From: Phaeoceros laevis
Lineage: Eukaryota > Anthocerotophyta > Anthocerotopsida > Notothyladales
Assembly (NCBI GenBank): GCA_049999765.1
Contig: JBNGIQ010008864.1
Span: forward strand, 1-64,000
Direction: 5' to 3'
Length of the DNA: 64,000 bases
Made by a program: the position numbers and the translations under genes
Part shown: positions 50,062 to 62,459 of the stretch, piece by piece
How the letters are laid out: each line of letters begins with the position of its first letter
Numbering within the stretch: position 1 is the first letter of the stretch
The notes under the pieces: generated by a model
Told to the model about the DNA's origin: nothing
What the model saw: only the letters and a program-made list of their open reading frames with translations
The model's database searches: none

Positions 50062-50460
50062 AGATGGCCCCCAATTGATTCTGAACATCCTTTATTTCTT
50101 ACCCGACGGTGGTCACTCCAAATTATTTTCTGACAATGATCGTCATTCAACTAGCCATTGGTCTTGTTTAGGAATCAGAAACTGCCACCTCGAGAGTACC
50201 GGACTGAGCTATAAATGACCATGTAACTCTTCCATTTTGAATCATCATAAGGCCGAGGACCACACCTGTGTGCTCCACTCGTCACTACCGCAACTCAAGC
50301 ATTCAAGCTGCCAGAATCAAGGTGTACTTCGTCACATTGGAGAAATCTGACCCCGATTTGCAGGACAATCTGATCTGCAAGGCCCAACGGTAACCAACAA
50401 AATCCTCTGCTAGCCTTGACCTGCAACTTCTCTTGCTGGACAGGGCAGCATATGGAGATC
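50062..50460. other. Convergent intergenic region
   Basis: Between the ARP3 stop and the SDH6 stop; should hold both 3' ends. Nothing else was seen. Confidence 0.4.
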
Positions 50461-50901
50461 TCAGTGTCCAGTCTTGCGTGCCCACCACTCGAGGAATTTC
50501 AGATTGGGGTCAATGCATCGAATTTTGTACAAACCAAGAGAATAGGTGGCAACCTCCTCTCCCAATGTCCAGCCTACCACGCCACCGACGGTAGCAGCGA
50601 ACACAGCCCCAACACCACTCTTGGAGTATCGCAGCGTGACCAAAGCGGTGGCCAGCCCTCCCACAGCAGCTCCTGCGACCGCAATCTTGGCACCCTGCCT
50701 CACCAGCTGCAACTGCGGGCCGTATACTGGGTCCGAAGCGACGAACTCCTGAACATCCTGCTCGGTCCAGCGCGGAAGCGGCTTGTCCCGGCCCTTGGCG
50801 ACGCTGGTTACGTCATACACGATCTTGAAGCGCTCCCGCCACGCCTCCTTGTCCACCGACCACCAAGGCGTGAACCATCCTCCCTTCTCCCCTTCCGCCA
50901 T
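50461..50901 (-). CDS. SDH6: SDH6, plant-specific subunit of mitochondrial complex II
   Basis: One exon encodes 146 residues from the ATG at 50901, close to the length of Arabidopsis SDH6. The upstream 16 codons of the frame are left out because the family starts near MA-E/D. Recognisable blocks are WWSVDKEAWRERF, LPRWTEQDVQEFVASDPVYGP, a glycine-rich hydrophobic segment (KIAVAGAAVGGLATALVTLRYSKS), GVVGWTLGEEVA and LKFLEWWARK. SDH6 is an accessory subunit of plant succinate dehydrogenase, bound at the inner membrane. It lies head to head with the LHC-like gene, with 264 bp between start codons. Confidence 0.88.
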   Translation of the reverse strand: MAEGEKGGWFTPWWSVDKEAWRERFKIVYDVTSVAKGRDKPLPRWTEQDVQEFVASDPVYGPQLQLVRQGAKIAVAGAAVGGLATALVTLRYSKSGVGAVFAATVGGVVGWTLGEEVATYSLGLYKIRCIDPNLKFLEWWARKTGH

Positions 50902-51165
50902 AGCCCGATCTTCACCACAGCACCGGATCGCACCCTGTGCACACCACACCAGCTGAAGGATCCTCGGCCGGGGCTTAGGGTTGCAAGGAGGTCACGAGAG
51001 AAAGCACCGAACGGCCATCAAAATAAACAAGTTGAACCTCCTGAATCAATGACACTTGTTCTTACTGCGTTTCCCGTGTGCCTCATCCGGCCGCCCCCTG
51101 CTGCCTGTCAGCCAAGCCAACCTCCTGGCTCAACCTGTTCCGCGAAGAACTTCGAGCTCCCTTTC
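50902..51165. promoter_or_regulatory. Probable bidirectional promoter (SDH6 / LHC-like)
   Basis: Only 264 bp separate the two divergent start codons, so both core promoters and 5' leaders must lie here or overlap the genes. No clear TATA box was seen. A mitochondrial respiration gene and a thylakoid gene share it, which is inferred from position only. Confidence 0.5.
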
Positions 51166-51732
51166 ATGGCGACGGCAACCACAGCCTTCTTGCCGCACGC
51201 CCTGGTGCTTCCTGGCCGCAGCCGCTGGCCCCGCTGCCTGCCAGCCCAGGCGAGCTGCAGCAAACGTATTGCCGTTGTGAGAGCGCAAGCGGAGCCGGAT
51301 GCCGGCGCGGATTCCGAGTCCGATGACGAGTTCGAAGCCCGGCTGTCCAAGCTGCAGCGCAAGGTGACGAGCGGAAGCGGGAAGAAGGCGGAGGTGCGCA
51401 AGGCCAAGAAGGAGGGGGCCCCGGCCCCGGCATCAGCGGCATCTGCTGCTCAGAAGGATGCGGTGTTCCTGCCTCCGGTGCCATTGCGGGATCCTGTGTC
51501 GAGCGGCCTGCCGGTGCAGTTGGGATTCAACTCCTACACGGAGCGGCTCAACGGCAGGTTCGCGGCCATCGGGTTGGCTTCTGTGCTGCTGGTGGAGCTC
51601 GCCACGGGCAGCAGCTTCATCAAATTCCACGATTCCTCCGTCATTGGCCTTCAGGTTTACACCGTGCTCAGCGCGGCCGCGCTCTTCATCAAATTCGAAA
51701 AGGAGTCTGTGAGCGTCTGGCCCAAGGCCTAG
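51166..51732 (+). CDS. Light-harvesting-like (LIL/SEP-type) chlorophyll-binding-motif protein
   Basis: A single exon encodes 188 residues. The first 45 or so (Ala/Ser/Arg-rich, ending about VVRAQA) resemble a chloroplast transit peptide, followed by an acidic then Lys-rich linker. The LHC motif is FNSYTERLNGRFAAIGLASVLL, with the Glu-Arg and Asn-Gly-Arg that bind chlorophyll and form the helix-crossing salt bridge. A second hydrophobic helix follows (IGLQVYTVLSAAALFI). Two helices suggest an SEP/LIL-type protein rather than a one-helix OHP. Such proteins act in photoprotection or pigment handling at the thylakoid. Confidence 0.82.
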   Translation: MATATTAFLPHALVLPGRSRWPRCLPAQASCSKRIAVVRAQAEPDAGADSESDDEFEARLSKLQRKVTSGSGKKAEVRKAKKEGAPAPASAASAAQKDAVFLPPVPLRDPVSSGLPVQLGFNSYTERLNGRFAAIGLASVLLVELATGSSFIKFHDSSVIGLQVYTVLSAAALFIKFEKESVSVWPKA

Positions 51733-52057
51733 GCACGAAAATGTAGGAGTCTTAGAGCCAAGCCCTCTGTCGTTGCGAATTGCGACCGGAAGGCCCATTT
51801 TTCGAAAGCATTTAATCCCATCTGTGAAAGCATTAGTTAATTTCTGAGTTACGTTGATTGATTTTGTAAAGTCGGCTACAGACTGCACCTGTGAAGCCCT
51901 GGCCTGGTGCGCGGGAGTGTGGAAGTGAACACGATTGATCTGGTTGTGCAGGAGCGCTTATTAGGCTTGGACGAGGAGCTGGTTCGACAGGCGTAAAGCA
52001 CCTGAGACGAGCTGTTGCTTCTTGGAGGGTTGAGAACAGGAAGTTGCTGTAGAAGAC
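51733..52057. other. Intergenic region before CCT4
   Basis: Tandem rightward genes; it holds the LHC-like 3' end and the CCT4 promoter. No feature was recognised. Confidence 0.4.
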
Positions 52058-54809
52058 ATGGTGCCGGCGCCGATGGCCGTGGTCCGCCCGTCCAAGACCG
52101 AGAAGTATGTGGACAACAAGCGGAAAGACGACATTAGGCACGCCAACATCGCAGCCGCCAAAGCTGTGGCAGACGCCGTGAGAACCAGTCTGGGTCCGAG
52201 AGGGATGGACAAGATGCTTGCCACAGCGAGTGGGGAGGTTATCATCACCAACGATGGGGCCACTATTTTGAACAAGGTACGTTCGGCCCATTGGGTTGAA
52301 AGTTCGGAGTTTGGTTGCGCGGCGATTGCTGGCAGGCAGCAGGAAAGTGCTCTCCAGACCTGGCGTGTTGGGTGCAGATGAGTGTCATGCAACCGGCTGC
52401 CAAGTTCTTGGTGGAGCTGTCCAAGTCGCAAGATATTGTTGCCGGAGATGGCACGACAACCGGTATGGATCCGATGCTTTGTTGGCCAGCTCTTGGAGAC
52501 CGTTTTGGTGCGCCTCTACTTTAACGCTTGGTGATATCTGCAGTGGTGGTGATTGCTGGAGCGCTGCTGAAGCAATGTCTTAGCCTACTGGGAAAAGGAG
52601 TACACCCTACCATTATTTCAGAATCCTTTCATAAGGCAGCTGAAAAGGCTGTTCAGGTACTTGTAGCTGTCGATGATGCTTCCGCATTCATGATTGGAGC
52701 TTGGTGATGTCTCCAGTATGAAGCGTCATTGCATGAAAACTGCTTTTTCCGAATTCAGGCGATGATGTTAGTAATTCAGGCGATGATGCTAGTAGTTGGG
52801 CCCTTGCAGGTTCTTACGGCTATGGCTATACCAGTCGAAATGTCAGACAGGGAATCCCTAGTGAAAAGTGCAAGCACCTCATTGAACAGCAAGGTGCGTG
52901 TGATGTTGTGGCTTAGCTTTCCCTTGTCTTTGTCCGGAGCCAGTATTCTCATCACTCTCCTGTTTTTGGCAGGTTGTTAGTCAGTACTCCTCGCTTCTTG
53001 CCCCACTGGCAGTGGATGCTGTTATGAACCTTATTGATCCTGCACGTCCAGACAGTGTTGATTTGCGTGACATAAAAGTGTTGACAAAACTTGGTGGCAC
53101 GGTATACTCCTTGTACTGTGCAAAATTTTGCATTTCCGTTTCTGCAGTTGCGCTTCTTCTTCATGCTTTGTGATATGTCCCAAGTCACTGGTTCAGGATC
53201 TCTTGTCTCATGCAGGTTGATAATACAGAGATTGTTAAAGGTCTTATCTTTGATAAAAAGGCAAGTCATGCAGCAGGTGGGCCCACTCGGATTGAGAATG
53301 CTAAGATTGGACTCATTCAATTCCAAATCTCTCCTCCCAAGACAGACATTGAACAGAACATCATTGTCTCTGACTATACACAGGTTTAACTTCTTACATG
53401 AACCTCTTTTGTATGAGATGCTGTGTAGTAGCTTGAGTATTGCAAATCAGAATATGGACTGTGACTTAGCTATAACAGTTATATGGCCTGAGTACGGTAT
53501 GATTTAACTTGCCTTTACAGATGGACCGGATACTGAAAGAGGAGCGGAATTATATTCTTGGTATGATCAAGAAGATTAAGGCTACCGGCTGCAATGTACT
53601 GCTGATACAGAAAAGTATATTACGAGATGCAGTCACTGACCTATCATTACATTATCTCGCAAAGGCCAAGATACTGGTTGTAAAAGATGTTGAACGAGAT
53701 GATATTGAGTTCATCAGCAAGACTCTGAACTGTTTGCCAATGTCCAACATTGAACATTTCCGTGCGGAAAAGCTTGGACATGCAGACTTGGTGGAGGAGG
53801 TTACTGTAGGTGCTGGACGGGTAAGTATCTGGTGCATGCTTTGGTTGAGATGATTCTCTAGTAGCACTTGTGGTTCAAACTTAATACTGCTTCTGGAACA
53901 GATTGTGAAAGTTACTGGGATCAAGAATATGGGGCGGACGACAAGTGTTCTTGTTAGGGGTTCTAACCAGCTGGTCAGTCAAACATCTATGTGCAATGTT
54001 TGAGTAGTGGCAGTGCAAGAACAAATTGTAAAAGTTATGATCTGTTCTCTCTCAAGTGTTCTTGTTAGGGGTTCTAACCAGCTGGTCAGTCAAACATCTA
54101 TGTGCAATGTTTGAATAGTGGCAGTGCAAGAACAAATTGTGAAGTTATGATCTGTTCTTTTTCTCTTGTAACCTGACACGTCATTCGTTTTTGGCGCTGA
54201 TGAAGGTGCTGGACGAAGCTGAACGCAGTCTGCACGATGCTCTCTGTGTCGTGAGATGTCTAGTCTCCAAGAAGTTCTTGATTGCTGGAGGAGGCGCTCC
54301 AGAGATTGAAGTGTCTAGGCAGTTGGGTGCATGGGCCAAAACTTTGCAAGGAATGGACAGCTATTGTGTGCGAGCATATGCTGAAGCCATGGAGGTGAAC
54401 ATTCGACCTGCAGCAGGTGTTGAAGTTTTTTTTTCGTTACGGTTTGTCCTAACAGTAGTTGTTCGTTTCTATGGAGCAGGTGGTGCCGTACACTTTAGCA
54501 GAGAATGCTGGACTGAATCCAATTAGCATTGTTACAGAACTACGAAATCGTCATGCAATGGGCGAGGTATGGGGCTCCGATCTATGTGTCCAGTGGATGA
54601 AGTGTTGAGTTCAACTTGGGTTCAGTCCTAACAGGGGACATTGCCACTTGCAGGTGAACACAGGAATCAATGTGCGAAAAGGACAGATAACTAACATATT
54701 GGAAGAGAATGTGGTGCAGCCGCTCCTGGTCAGCACAAGTGCTGTTTCTCTGGCAACGGAGTGTGTGCGCATGATCATGAAAATTGACGACATTGTGGCA
54801 GTGAGGTGA
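52058..54809 (+). CDS. CCT4: T-complex protein 1 subunit delta (CCT4)
   Basis: Eleven exons (52058-52276, 52378-52462, 52544-52656, 52810-52893, 52973-53101, 53216-53383, 53521-53820, 53902-53973, 54206-54394, 54480-54566, 54654-54809) give 533 residues in phase. Group II chaperonin hallmarks are present: [22 protein letters not shown], the ATP-site GDGTTT with Asp about residue 97, [11 protein letters not shown], the apical-domain [15 protein letters not shown], and [16 protein letters not shown]4 is one of eight paralogues in the TRiC ring that folds actin and tubulin. Intron 8 contains a tandem duplication that copies the end of exon 8. Confidence 0.97.
53945..54165. repeat. 111-bp tandem duplication spanning the exon 8 / intron 8 border of CCT4
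   Basis: Units start at 53945 and 54056 and share GTGTTCTTGTTAGGGGTTCT through CAAGAACAAATTGT with few changes. The second unit carries a copy of the last 29 nt of exon 8 and of the donor CTG|GTCAGT. Confidence 0.92.
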
Positions 54810-55131
54810 TCACTGTTGACCCCTCGGCCGTTTTTGCGTTCAACGTTGAGAAGTAGGAGCCATGAGAATACCCATGAGGATATTGACGACGTTTTTGTAG
54901 CTGAAAGACCCGAAATTGAGCCCTCGTAAATATTTGCGCTAAGAAAAGTCCTTCCACGTTCGATGTAGATTTCAGGCACGCAAAGACGTCTCTCTCGGTC
55001 AGGATTTGTCACGCGTGCTTGTGTGCAGCTTGGCGGCGGATACATCCCTTTAAGACGTTCACGGCATTAATGTCTACTTTGTATTGTAAGTGTGAACAGA
55101 GCCAAAATTATTCCTTCCCGAGTACGGTACC
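54810..55131. other. Intergenic region
   Basis: CCT4 3' flank and leader of the next gene. Nothing was recognised. Confidence 0.35.
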
Positions 55132-56221
55132 ATGAGCAACGGTTTTGGCGGCACAACGGATCGGCGCCACAGGACATTTTCCTTGACTGGTCAAACCTTG
55201 GTTGATGCTTGGCAGCCAAGAATCCGGCACAAATTGTTTGCTCAAGTGCAGGAGGAAATCATGTTGCCTGGACCATCGGGTCTGCAGGCTCTGTACTCTC
55301 AAGAAAAAGCTGAATTCTTGGATTGCTGGAGCTTCTTCAATGCATTTGCGCAAGGAAACCCCCAGGGTGGAAGATTTCTGTGCTAGCACAGGGCCTCCAC
55401 AATTGCTCCGAGGTATCACTGCTGTGCTGCTCGGAATTCATGTCCACATAGCATCACTTTGAAACTGCCAGGCAGATCGGGACAATCCGACCATGAAGTC
55501 GTTGAAGCGGGGCAAGAATGACAGCCCAGGTAAATCGTTTACAGACAATTGCGGACGGCTGCTTGAGAGTTCAGCTAGTCCGATCCAGGTGCAGTTGGAA
55601 CAGGCGAGTGGTGACGGAAGTTGCCCTTCTACGCAAGTGGTGATTCATCTTCTTGATGGCTCTAAAAGGTCAGGACAACAGCACACTGAAGAGGGAGTCC
55701 TTCAACCGCCGGGTTCCTCCGTCCCTGTTGATGCAGGCGTAGGCCGGTCAGGGTTCGTTTCACCTGTGTCTAGCATGGATGCTTTGTGTCAGCACATGGC
55801 TCGTTTTTTCACAGCTGCGTCGCCACAGGATTCTGGAGAGCAGGGGGCCACAGACTGTCCCAGACGTTTGCTCGCTGATGAGTGCTTGCAAAAGCCCGCC
55901 AGTGAAGCCGTGAGCACTAGTGGCAGCAATCAGTCTCCTTCACATCAAGAAGCTGACAAGAAAGATGGTGAAAGGAGGCATTGCAATTGGCCAGCAGTGA
56001 GATGTGAAGATAGCTGCTCAGGCGTACACCCTGCTACAGGCAAGGCGGTAATCACAAATGGGCTAGGCGGTGTGGGGGAGGCCGAAGCATCGCGAGACTC
56101 CGACGCGCATTATACTCCTGACATGGAGATTACTGGAAAGTTTTTGAAGCTCACCGTCGCTGCGTGTAGTGAACTTCAATCCCCGCTGGTCAGTTACAAG
56201 TGTGATCCTACTGTTTTGTAG
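55132..56221 (+). CDS. Unidentified two-exon protein
   Basis: Exon 1 (55132-55366) starts MSNGFGGTTDRRHRTFSLTG and contains an aromatic, ordered-looking part (LVDAWQPRIRHKLFAQVQEE and EKAEFLDCWSFFNAF). Exon 2 (55476-56221) begins after GGCAG and is Ser/Gln/Asp-rich and low in hydrophobics, likely disordered, ending ELQSPLVSYKCDPTVL. Together they give 326 residues with consistent phase. I do not recognise the family and see no signal peptide, membrane segment or catalytic motif. The compact N-terminal segment could be a lineage-specific domain. The splice choice is by eye and uncertain. Confidence 0.5.
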
Positions 56222-57868
56222 GCTGTGCCTGGAGGGAATCCTTGGTTTTTATTGCGTCTTTCCAGGGTGGTTACTCGTTCTTCCTAAGTAACCCGAAGTA
56301 TCTGATCTAAACAGTGAAACAGGACATGGCAATTTCTCCTGTAAGAAATGTTGCCTCCCTTGGTCAGGTCTCTTTCAATGCGGACACAGAACTGTGGAGC
56401 TGTGAGGAAAGCGACATCCTGCATGGTATGATGAGCAGACTGAATACCTGGCCAAGGAGAAAACAGAAGCGCGAGAGGGAGTAAACAAGCTGGTCCACGT
56501 CCTTGGAACCGCATCGTGATAGTTGCAGTCTATCACGACGTGGTTTCTGCTTTGAATCAGGTAATGTGGTACCTAAGACGTTTCCTCAGCCGTCGTCATG
56601 CTGACGTGGTCTTTGCCACTCTTTGCCACTCCAATCAGCTTATTGTAAACACATAGAGGGCGTTACAGGATAGCTAGGATATCCTACACAGGAAAATTTG
56701 GGAGGGAGAGAATCCAAGGTTTTATATGCCACGACCCACAGCGCAAAATTTTGTTGTGCACATGCCTGAAGTCTGGTGTGTACGTGATGTTGGATGTTAG
56801 TGACTTGAATGTTGTCGCTAATATGAATAGCGATCAGGACTGCAGGATGCACATGACTTCTGTTTCTGTAGAAATTTGAGGACGAGATCTCCGAGCAGCA
56901 AAAGCCTACCTGGTGCTAATTTATAACTGGAAATATGCGTGTCTTAACACACACATGCATTTTTCTCGAGTGCTCACAAGAATTGAAGGCAGGTTGGATA
57001 ATTATATCTCCCTCCGAAGTGGGATCTCACCTATCCTTTAATTTCATCATTTCATCCCGAGACCATGAGTACTTTGCTGGAAACAAAGACACGTGAGAAA
57101 CGTCGCTGGCCCCACCCAACCCTCAGATGGCTACGTCTCCAGTTTTGGACTCCAAGGTATTCTAGGTCTAGAAATGCAGTGTCATCTTAAGTCTCTTGTC
57201 CAGAGAATTGCCCAATCCTCGACATAAACAAATATCCGGGATATTCCATCAACCAGAATTGGCAGTCTCACAGACTCCCACCACATGTATTCTCAGATGT
57301 TGGCCTTCATTTCGCCACATGTGTGGCCCGTCAAACACTGGAGATAAACTTCCTTCTCACAGGAACCCGTTGTGCGCATGAGCACATGATATGAAATGAT
57401 GTTGAATGCGCAAACGATGTGAAGGGTTGAATGTTGCGCATTGTGTGCATCTGTGAAAATAATCACGACCATAGTGCCATGTAAGAAACTATTCATCAGC
57501 TTGAAGTGCCATAGCTGTTTGGGTCGAGGACATCCCTAGTCCGGACTCCTGACCAACCCATGATACTACGGTGTACGGAGAGAATGGTTTTTGTGTCACA
57601 AACGGACATGAGATACGGAGTTCGAGTGGATTTCGAGTCACAACTGCTTTTGAAGTACTGCGAAGACGCGGTCTGCACAAGCCGTAATCCCTGTCCTTAT
57701 TCAAACTGTGCACTAACCCAAGAGAACCCCACAAGGCGCCACTAGCGGGGCGCCTCTACTACAGAACAATGAGTTGCCTAGCGCTGTAGTCCTTCACATG
57801 TACACTTAAAGCCAGAATAAAATTATTTCTATGAGGGGAACTATACATTGCATGCTCTCGCCCGCCAA
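56222..57868. other. Convergent intergenic region
   Basis: Between the unidentified gene and the 3' end of the FREE1 homologue. No coding, RNA or strong repeat signal was seen. Confidence 0.4.
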
Positions 57869-60800
57869 CTAGTTGGCATGCACCAGAAACGGATGTTGGC
57901 AGACAGAACACTCAAGCGTTTCTGAACCGTAGCTTGGTACTGGCACCTGGAAGATATTGGAAACAAAGTTAAACTTATACACGGAGCAAGAAGCTCTGGA
58001 ATGACGGGACCGTACTTCAGATGCTGCAAATACCTGCAAATGGACAGTGCAAGTTGGACAAGCCACCTCCTTCATCCGCCCTCCAGTTTTTTCTGCTGAT
58101 GATCCAGAGGGCCAGGCTTGTGGGGTTGTCTCAGGATACAACGATGATTTGCTCTCCCGCACCGAACTCCTGCTATTTGATGACTCTGCACCACATGATG
58201 GACACCGACTGTTGCTACCGGAAACAAGAGAGATGCTCCGGCACTTGCTACAATTAAGAACAGAAGATCCAGAATATTGCTCACGGTTGCCATTGCTGCT
58301 AGTAATCCCTTTCTTGGAGTTTCGCTCCATCTCTTCCTGCATAGCTCATAGTGTAAGTTGCCCTCAACAAAAACCAGCCCGTCTGAAGTTCGACTCAGGT
58401 CTCAAAAACATACCTGCAGCTTTCGAGCCAGGTCCTCATGAGTCCGTGGAGCAGGTGCTTTACTCAGAACTTCGATGTTTGCCAGTCTCTGTGTAACTTC
58501 CGCCTAGACAAAGTACAAGGTATCAGTGCTGTATGTAACTAGCGAATGTTCAGACCCCAGCAACGAGAGTTCAGCCTTAAGGTAGAGCTAACCATACCAG
58601 ACATCGATCACATACACGAACAGACTGCGCATCCTCATCCGTGTTCAAAGCCGTCCTCCCACGGGTACACTTGTCACAGAACAAATCCCCACAATTTCTG
58701 CAATGATGCTGAAACACAAAAAAAATATATGACAGATCTTCCACTATGAAATGGATGAGAAATAGTCCCAAGACACCTGAAAGCAGTCAGCACACCGTCC
58801 CTTCCAGCCCCTACTATAGTCTGCAAAGGCAGTCACTATCCCATGCAAAACACAGAAGCCAGCGACAAGGCAAGAGAAAAAACCGACCCTCCTGTTAAAG
58901 GCTCCAAAGTCCGCATCACAACCCGTGCACTTAGTGACAGCTTCATCTGGAACCTGTTTGATGAAGAACGAGGGACATTACACATTGTACTGAGATTACA
59001 CCTGAAACCTTTATGCATTGCCAGCACAGACAAAACACTGGTGCTCCAATCACACTGAAATAACTTAACGATGAAGATTTACTTACCCAGTGTTGCTTCT
59101 CTTCCTGTGCTGCAGTCCTTGTTTTGATTTGCACCCAGTCAGCAAATGAGCTCTTTTTCTGCTGGCTTGTGTCTGCTGCTGCAACTGCACTTGAAGGCTT
59201 CGATTCAGTCCTTCCATCTCTCCCTACCATTTCTGATAGCTGCAGCCAACAAAGGGGACAAAACCAATATGAAGTCAGAGTAGTATCCTAAATACAAATA
59301 ATGCCGCACTGATTGTTGTTCACACGAATATCAAACAGTCACATAAAATAGCACAAGAAGCAGACCTGTACACAGGCAGCGGTGAGAGTGTCAAGGATAG
59401 CAGTAGTCGTATTAGAGCTCGACTGGAGCTTGATACTACGTTGCTCTACATCAACTGCACTTTTCGACCAAAAAGTGAACACAGAAGGCTCATTAACCTG
59501 ACAAACCAATGACACGATAGTCAGCATCCAGTAGAGTGCATGTGGCATATCATTCCAAACATGTGATTCGAACCAGCATTTACTGCAGACACCCCACTTG
59601 AGCGGTTAACCCATACTCACCTCCCATCGAGTAATAGTATCAAGTGGGTAGATACGTAACATTCTGTTTGTAGATGGATCAACCATTTTAACTCCATCCA
59701 ACCCAATCTGCAGATAAAGAAAACTAGGTTACTCACATATCTTTGAGACCAACCAACACACCCCAAGCAACAGTAAAAAAAATGCAACGGCCTTTCTGCA
59801 TTCATCCATTAGGCTGGAAATGGTCAGGCGACACAGATGGGCGCAAAGAAAAACAGGTAGCACAAAGTAAACAAGACACAGGCCTTAGATTGCATGCTAC
59901 AAACTCCATGAGCTCAGAACAAAGAGGCTAGAAAGGGGGAACGTGCAACAAACCTGACAAATAACATCCTTGGGACCTGAGGAGCTTGAATCTGACAACA
60001 GCTTCACCCTGTACTTCTGTATCCCGCCTCCAACATCATCAGAGTCCGTCTTTGGTACAGCCTTCACAAGTTTTCCTCCCGAATTGCCATATGAAGTATA
60101 ACTGGCTGATTTGATGGCCGTGCCACTCCCTACTCCCCATGATCCTGATCCTCGTGCACCATAAGGCTCGCTGCGCCCTCCATCGTAAGCAAAAACCTCA
60201 GAACTCGAATACCCACCATTATCATACACACTTTTTTCACTGTATCTGTCGGACCCACCAAAAGCTGGCCTATCCTCATACAACTTTGCTTCATACCGGC
60301 TTCCCTGGTATTGATTCCCACTTCCAGATTGATCATAAGCTGGGCCCTTGCTACCCCCAAACCCCAACCCACTCTGCTGATACACTCCGTAGCCAGCTGA
60401 TGCTGAATGAGGTGCCGGACTAGAATGTCCGCTGAAATTTCTTTCAACTGGAGGAGACGTAGGCCTGGCACCATAATCCAAGGAGAATGACCTGTCAAAG
60501 GGTGGCACAGCTGAAGTGTAGGCTGGAGCCCCTGGGGCATATACCTGAGAAGGATGGGGTGGATACGGAGCTGGTGTTGGTGCACCAGGCCCGTAGTGAG
60601 GATTCTGCTGACCAGAACCTCCATGAGTTTGATTTGGCGGGTATGGAGGAGCATAAGACCCTGAAGATGAGCGTGAAAGAGAAGAAGCTTGAGGATGATG
60701 AGGAGCTGGAGGGTAACTAGGTGGAGTAGGAGGATACAGTTGCTGGTTTTGCTGACTTTGAACAGGAGCAGGGGCATAAGGTGGAGCTTGATGACCATAC

Positions 60801-62427
60801 TGCGGCTGATGATGTGGGCCATGAGGGCTGGAGGCAACACCATATGAAGGGGTCGGAGGATATGGAAACTGAGTCTGCTGGTTGTATGGTGGATATTGTG
60901 TATATGGACTCGAGGAAGTGGTTTGCGACATACCCGGAGTTGGAACTTGGGAATAAGGTGGGTGGGGAGGATAGGGTGCTACTCCTTGCGGACCATGTGT
61001 AGGATCAGCAGGCTGTGGAGGGTAAGGCGACTTGGCTGGGGCATTGGGCGCAAAATTGGGTTGCTCCGGGCTGTAAGGGCTGGGCATAGAAGTGGGGAAA
61101 GAGGTATCTGGCTGACCTGGGGAAGGGTATGGACCTGTATGAGCAGGTGCATAATGGGGAGCTTGTGGGGGTTGACCTACTGGAGTGGGTGCATAACTAG
61201 GATGCTGATGTCCAGTTGCAACGTAACCGGGGCTTGGTTCAGGCTGCTGCCCCAGACTAGGTTGCCTAGAAACATGTTGGTGATGCTGAGGAGGGTACTG
61301 CGGTGCCGGAGCTATGGGTTGAACTGGCAGAGCAGGAGTATACTGCGGGGCCGGAGCAGAATGTTGTGAAGTCCCTGTGTTGCCAAAAGGAGGAGCTCCT
61401 ACTTGGGCCTGCTGATAAGTTGCTGTTGGAGCCCCCTGCTGACCCACCCCTGTAGAAACATAGCTAGGACCTTCAGGTTGTTGCGGAGGGTAAGTAGCAG
61501 CTACTGCCATTGTCGGTTGGTGCTGCTGCGAAACCGACGGTGCTGGAGCCTGAGCAGTATGCCTCTGATTCACACTCTCAGGGCCATATGCCCCCCTTTC
61601 ATCCCTGTACTGAGAGTTGGCCACCGGCTGATTAACATACTGCCCCTGAACCTGTCCCTGTTGCAACATATTGGATCCCCCATCATCTCTGTACTGCGGA
61701 TTGTTGACAGGAGGGTTTCCATACTGTGCGACAGCCTGTTGAGGATTAGTGGACCCCTTGTCATCCCTGTACTGCTGCGGAGGGTTACCATATTGCCCTG
61801 GTGCCGGTCCTTGCTGCATACTGCCAACCTGGGCAGCCCCGTATGACACGGAATCCACCTGAGTCGTAGAGGATTGTGCTGCAAGTTGTTGTGTCGCAGG
61901 TTGTTGTGGAGGAACAGGTGCCGGGCTATACACAGAAGCTTGCAAACCATATCCATCAATCAAAGAGTACTGAGAAGACGTGGACGGAGGGGTCTGATGC
62001 AGGCCATAGGACTCCAGTTGCAGAGCAGGAGCAGAAACAACGGCCACAGCTGCCGTCGACGCAGGTTGTTGCGGTATCAGAAATGACTCCAACTGCGTTA
62101 CAATAGGCTGCGAAGTTGTCGTACTACTGGAATACGTGTGCTGACCAGCACCCCCATAAGGCTCCACCTGAATCAAGGGAGGCAAAGAGCCACCACCACC
62201 ACCACCACCACCACCACCATACTGCGCAATAGATTGAGATCCAGACGCAGTCAAGGCTGGAGAATAGGTCACAGTAGGCAAATTGAAGCCCTGATCCTGT
62301 ACAGAACCCTGGCCAGGGTTTTGCAATGCACTCGAGCCCTGTTCATGCTGCTGCTGTTGTTGCCGCTGCTGCGGCTGTTGGTGCTGATGCTGCTGCGGAT
62401 GCTGTTGCTGTTGTTGCTGCTGCTGCG

Positions 62428-62459
<32 letters not shown>

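Noticed and set aside
53091-53507. 138-codon rightward frame through CCT4 intron 5, exon 6 and beyond
   Set aside because: Out of frame with the CCT4 exons, which fit the family exactly.
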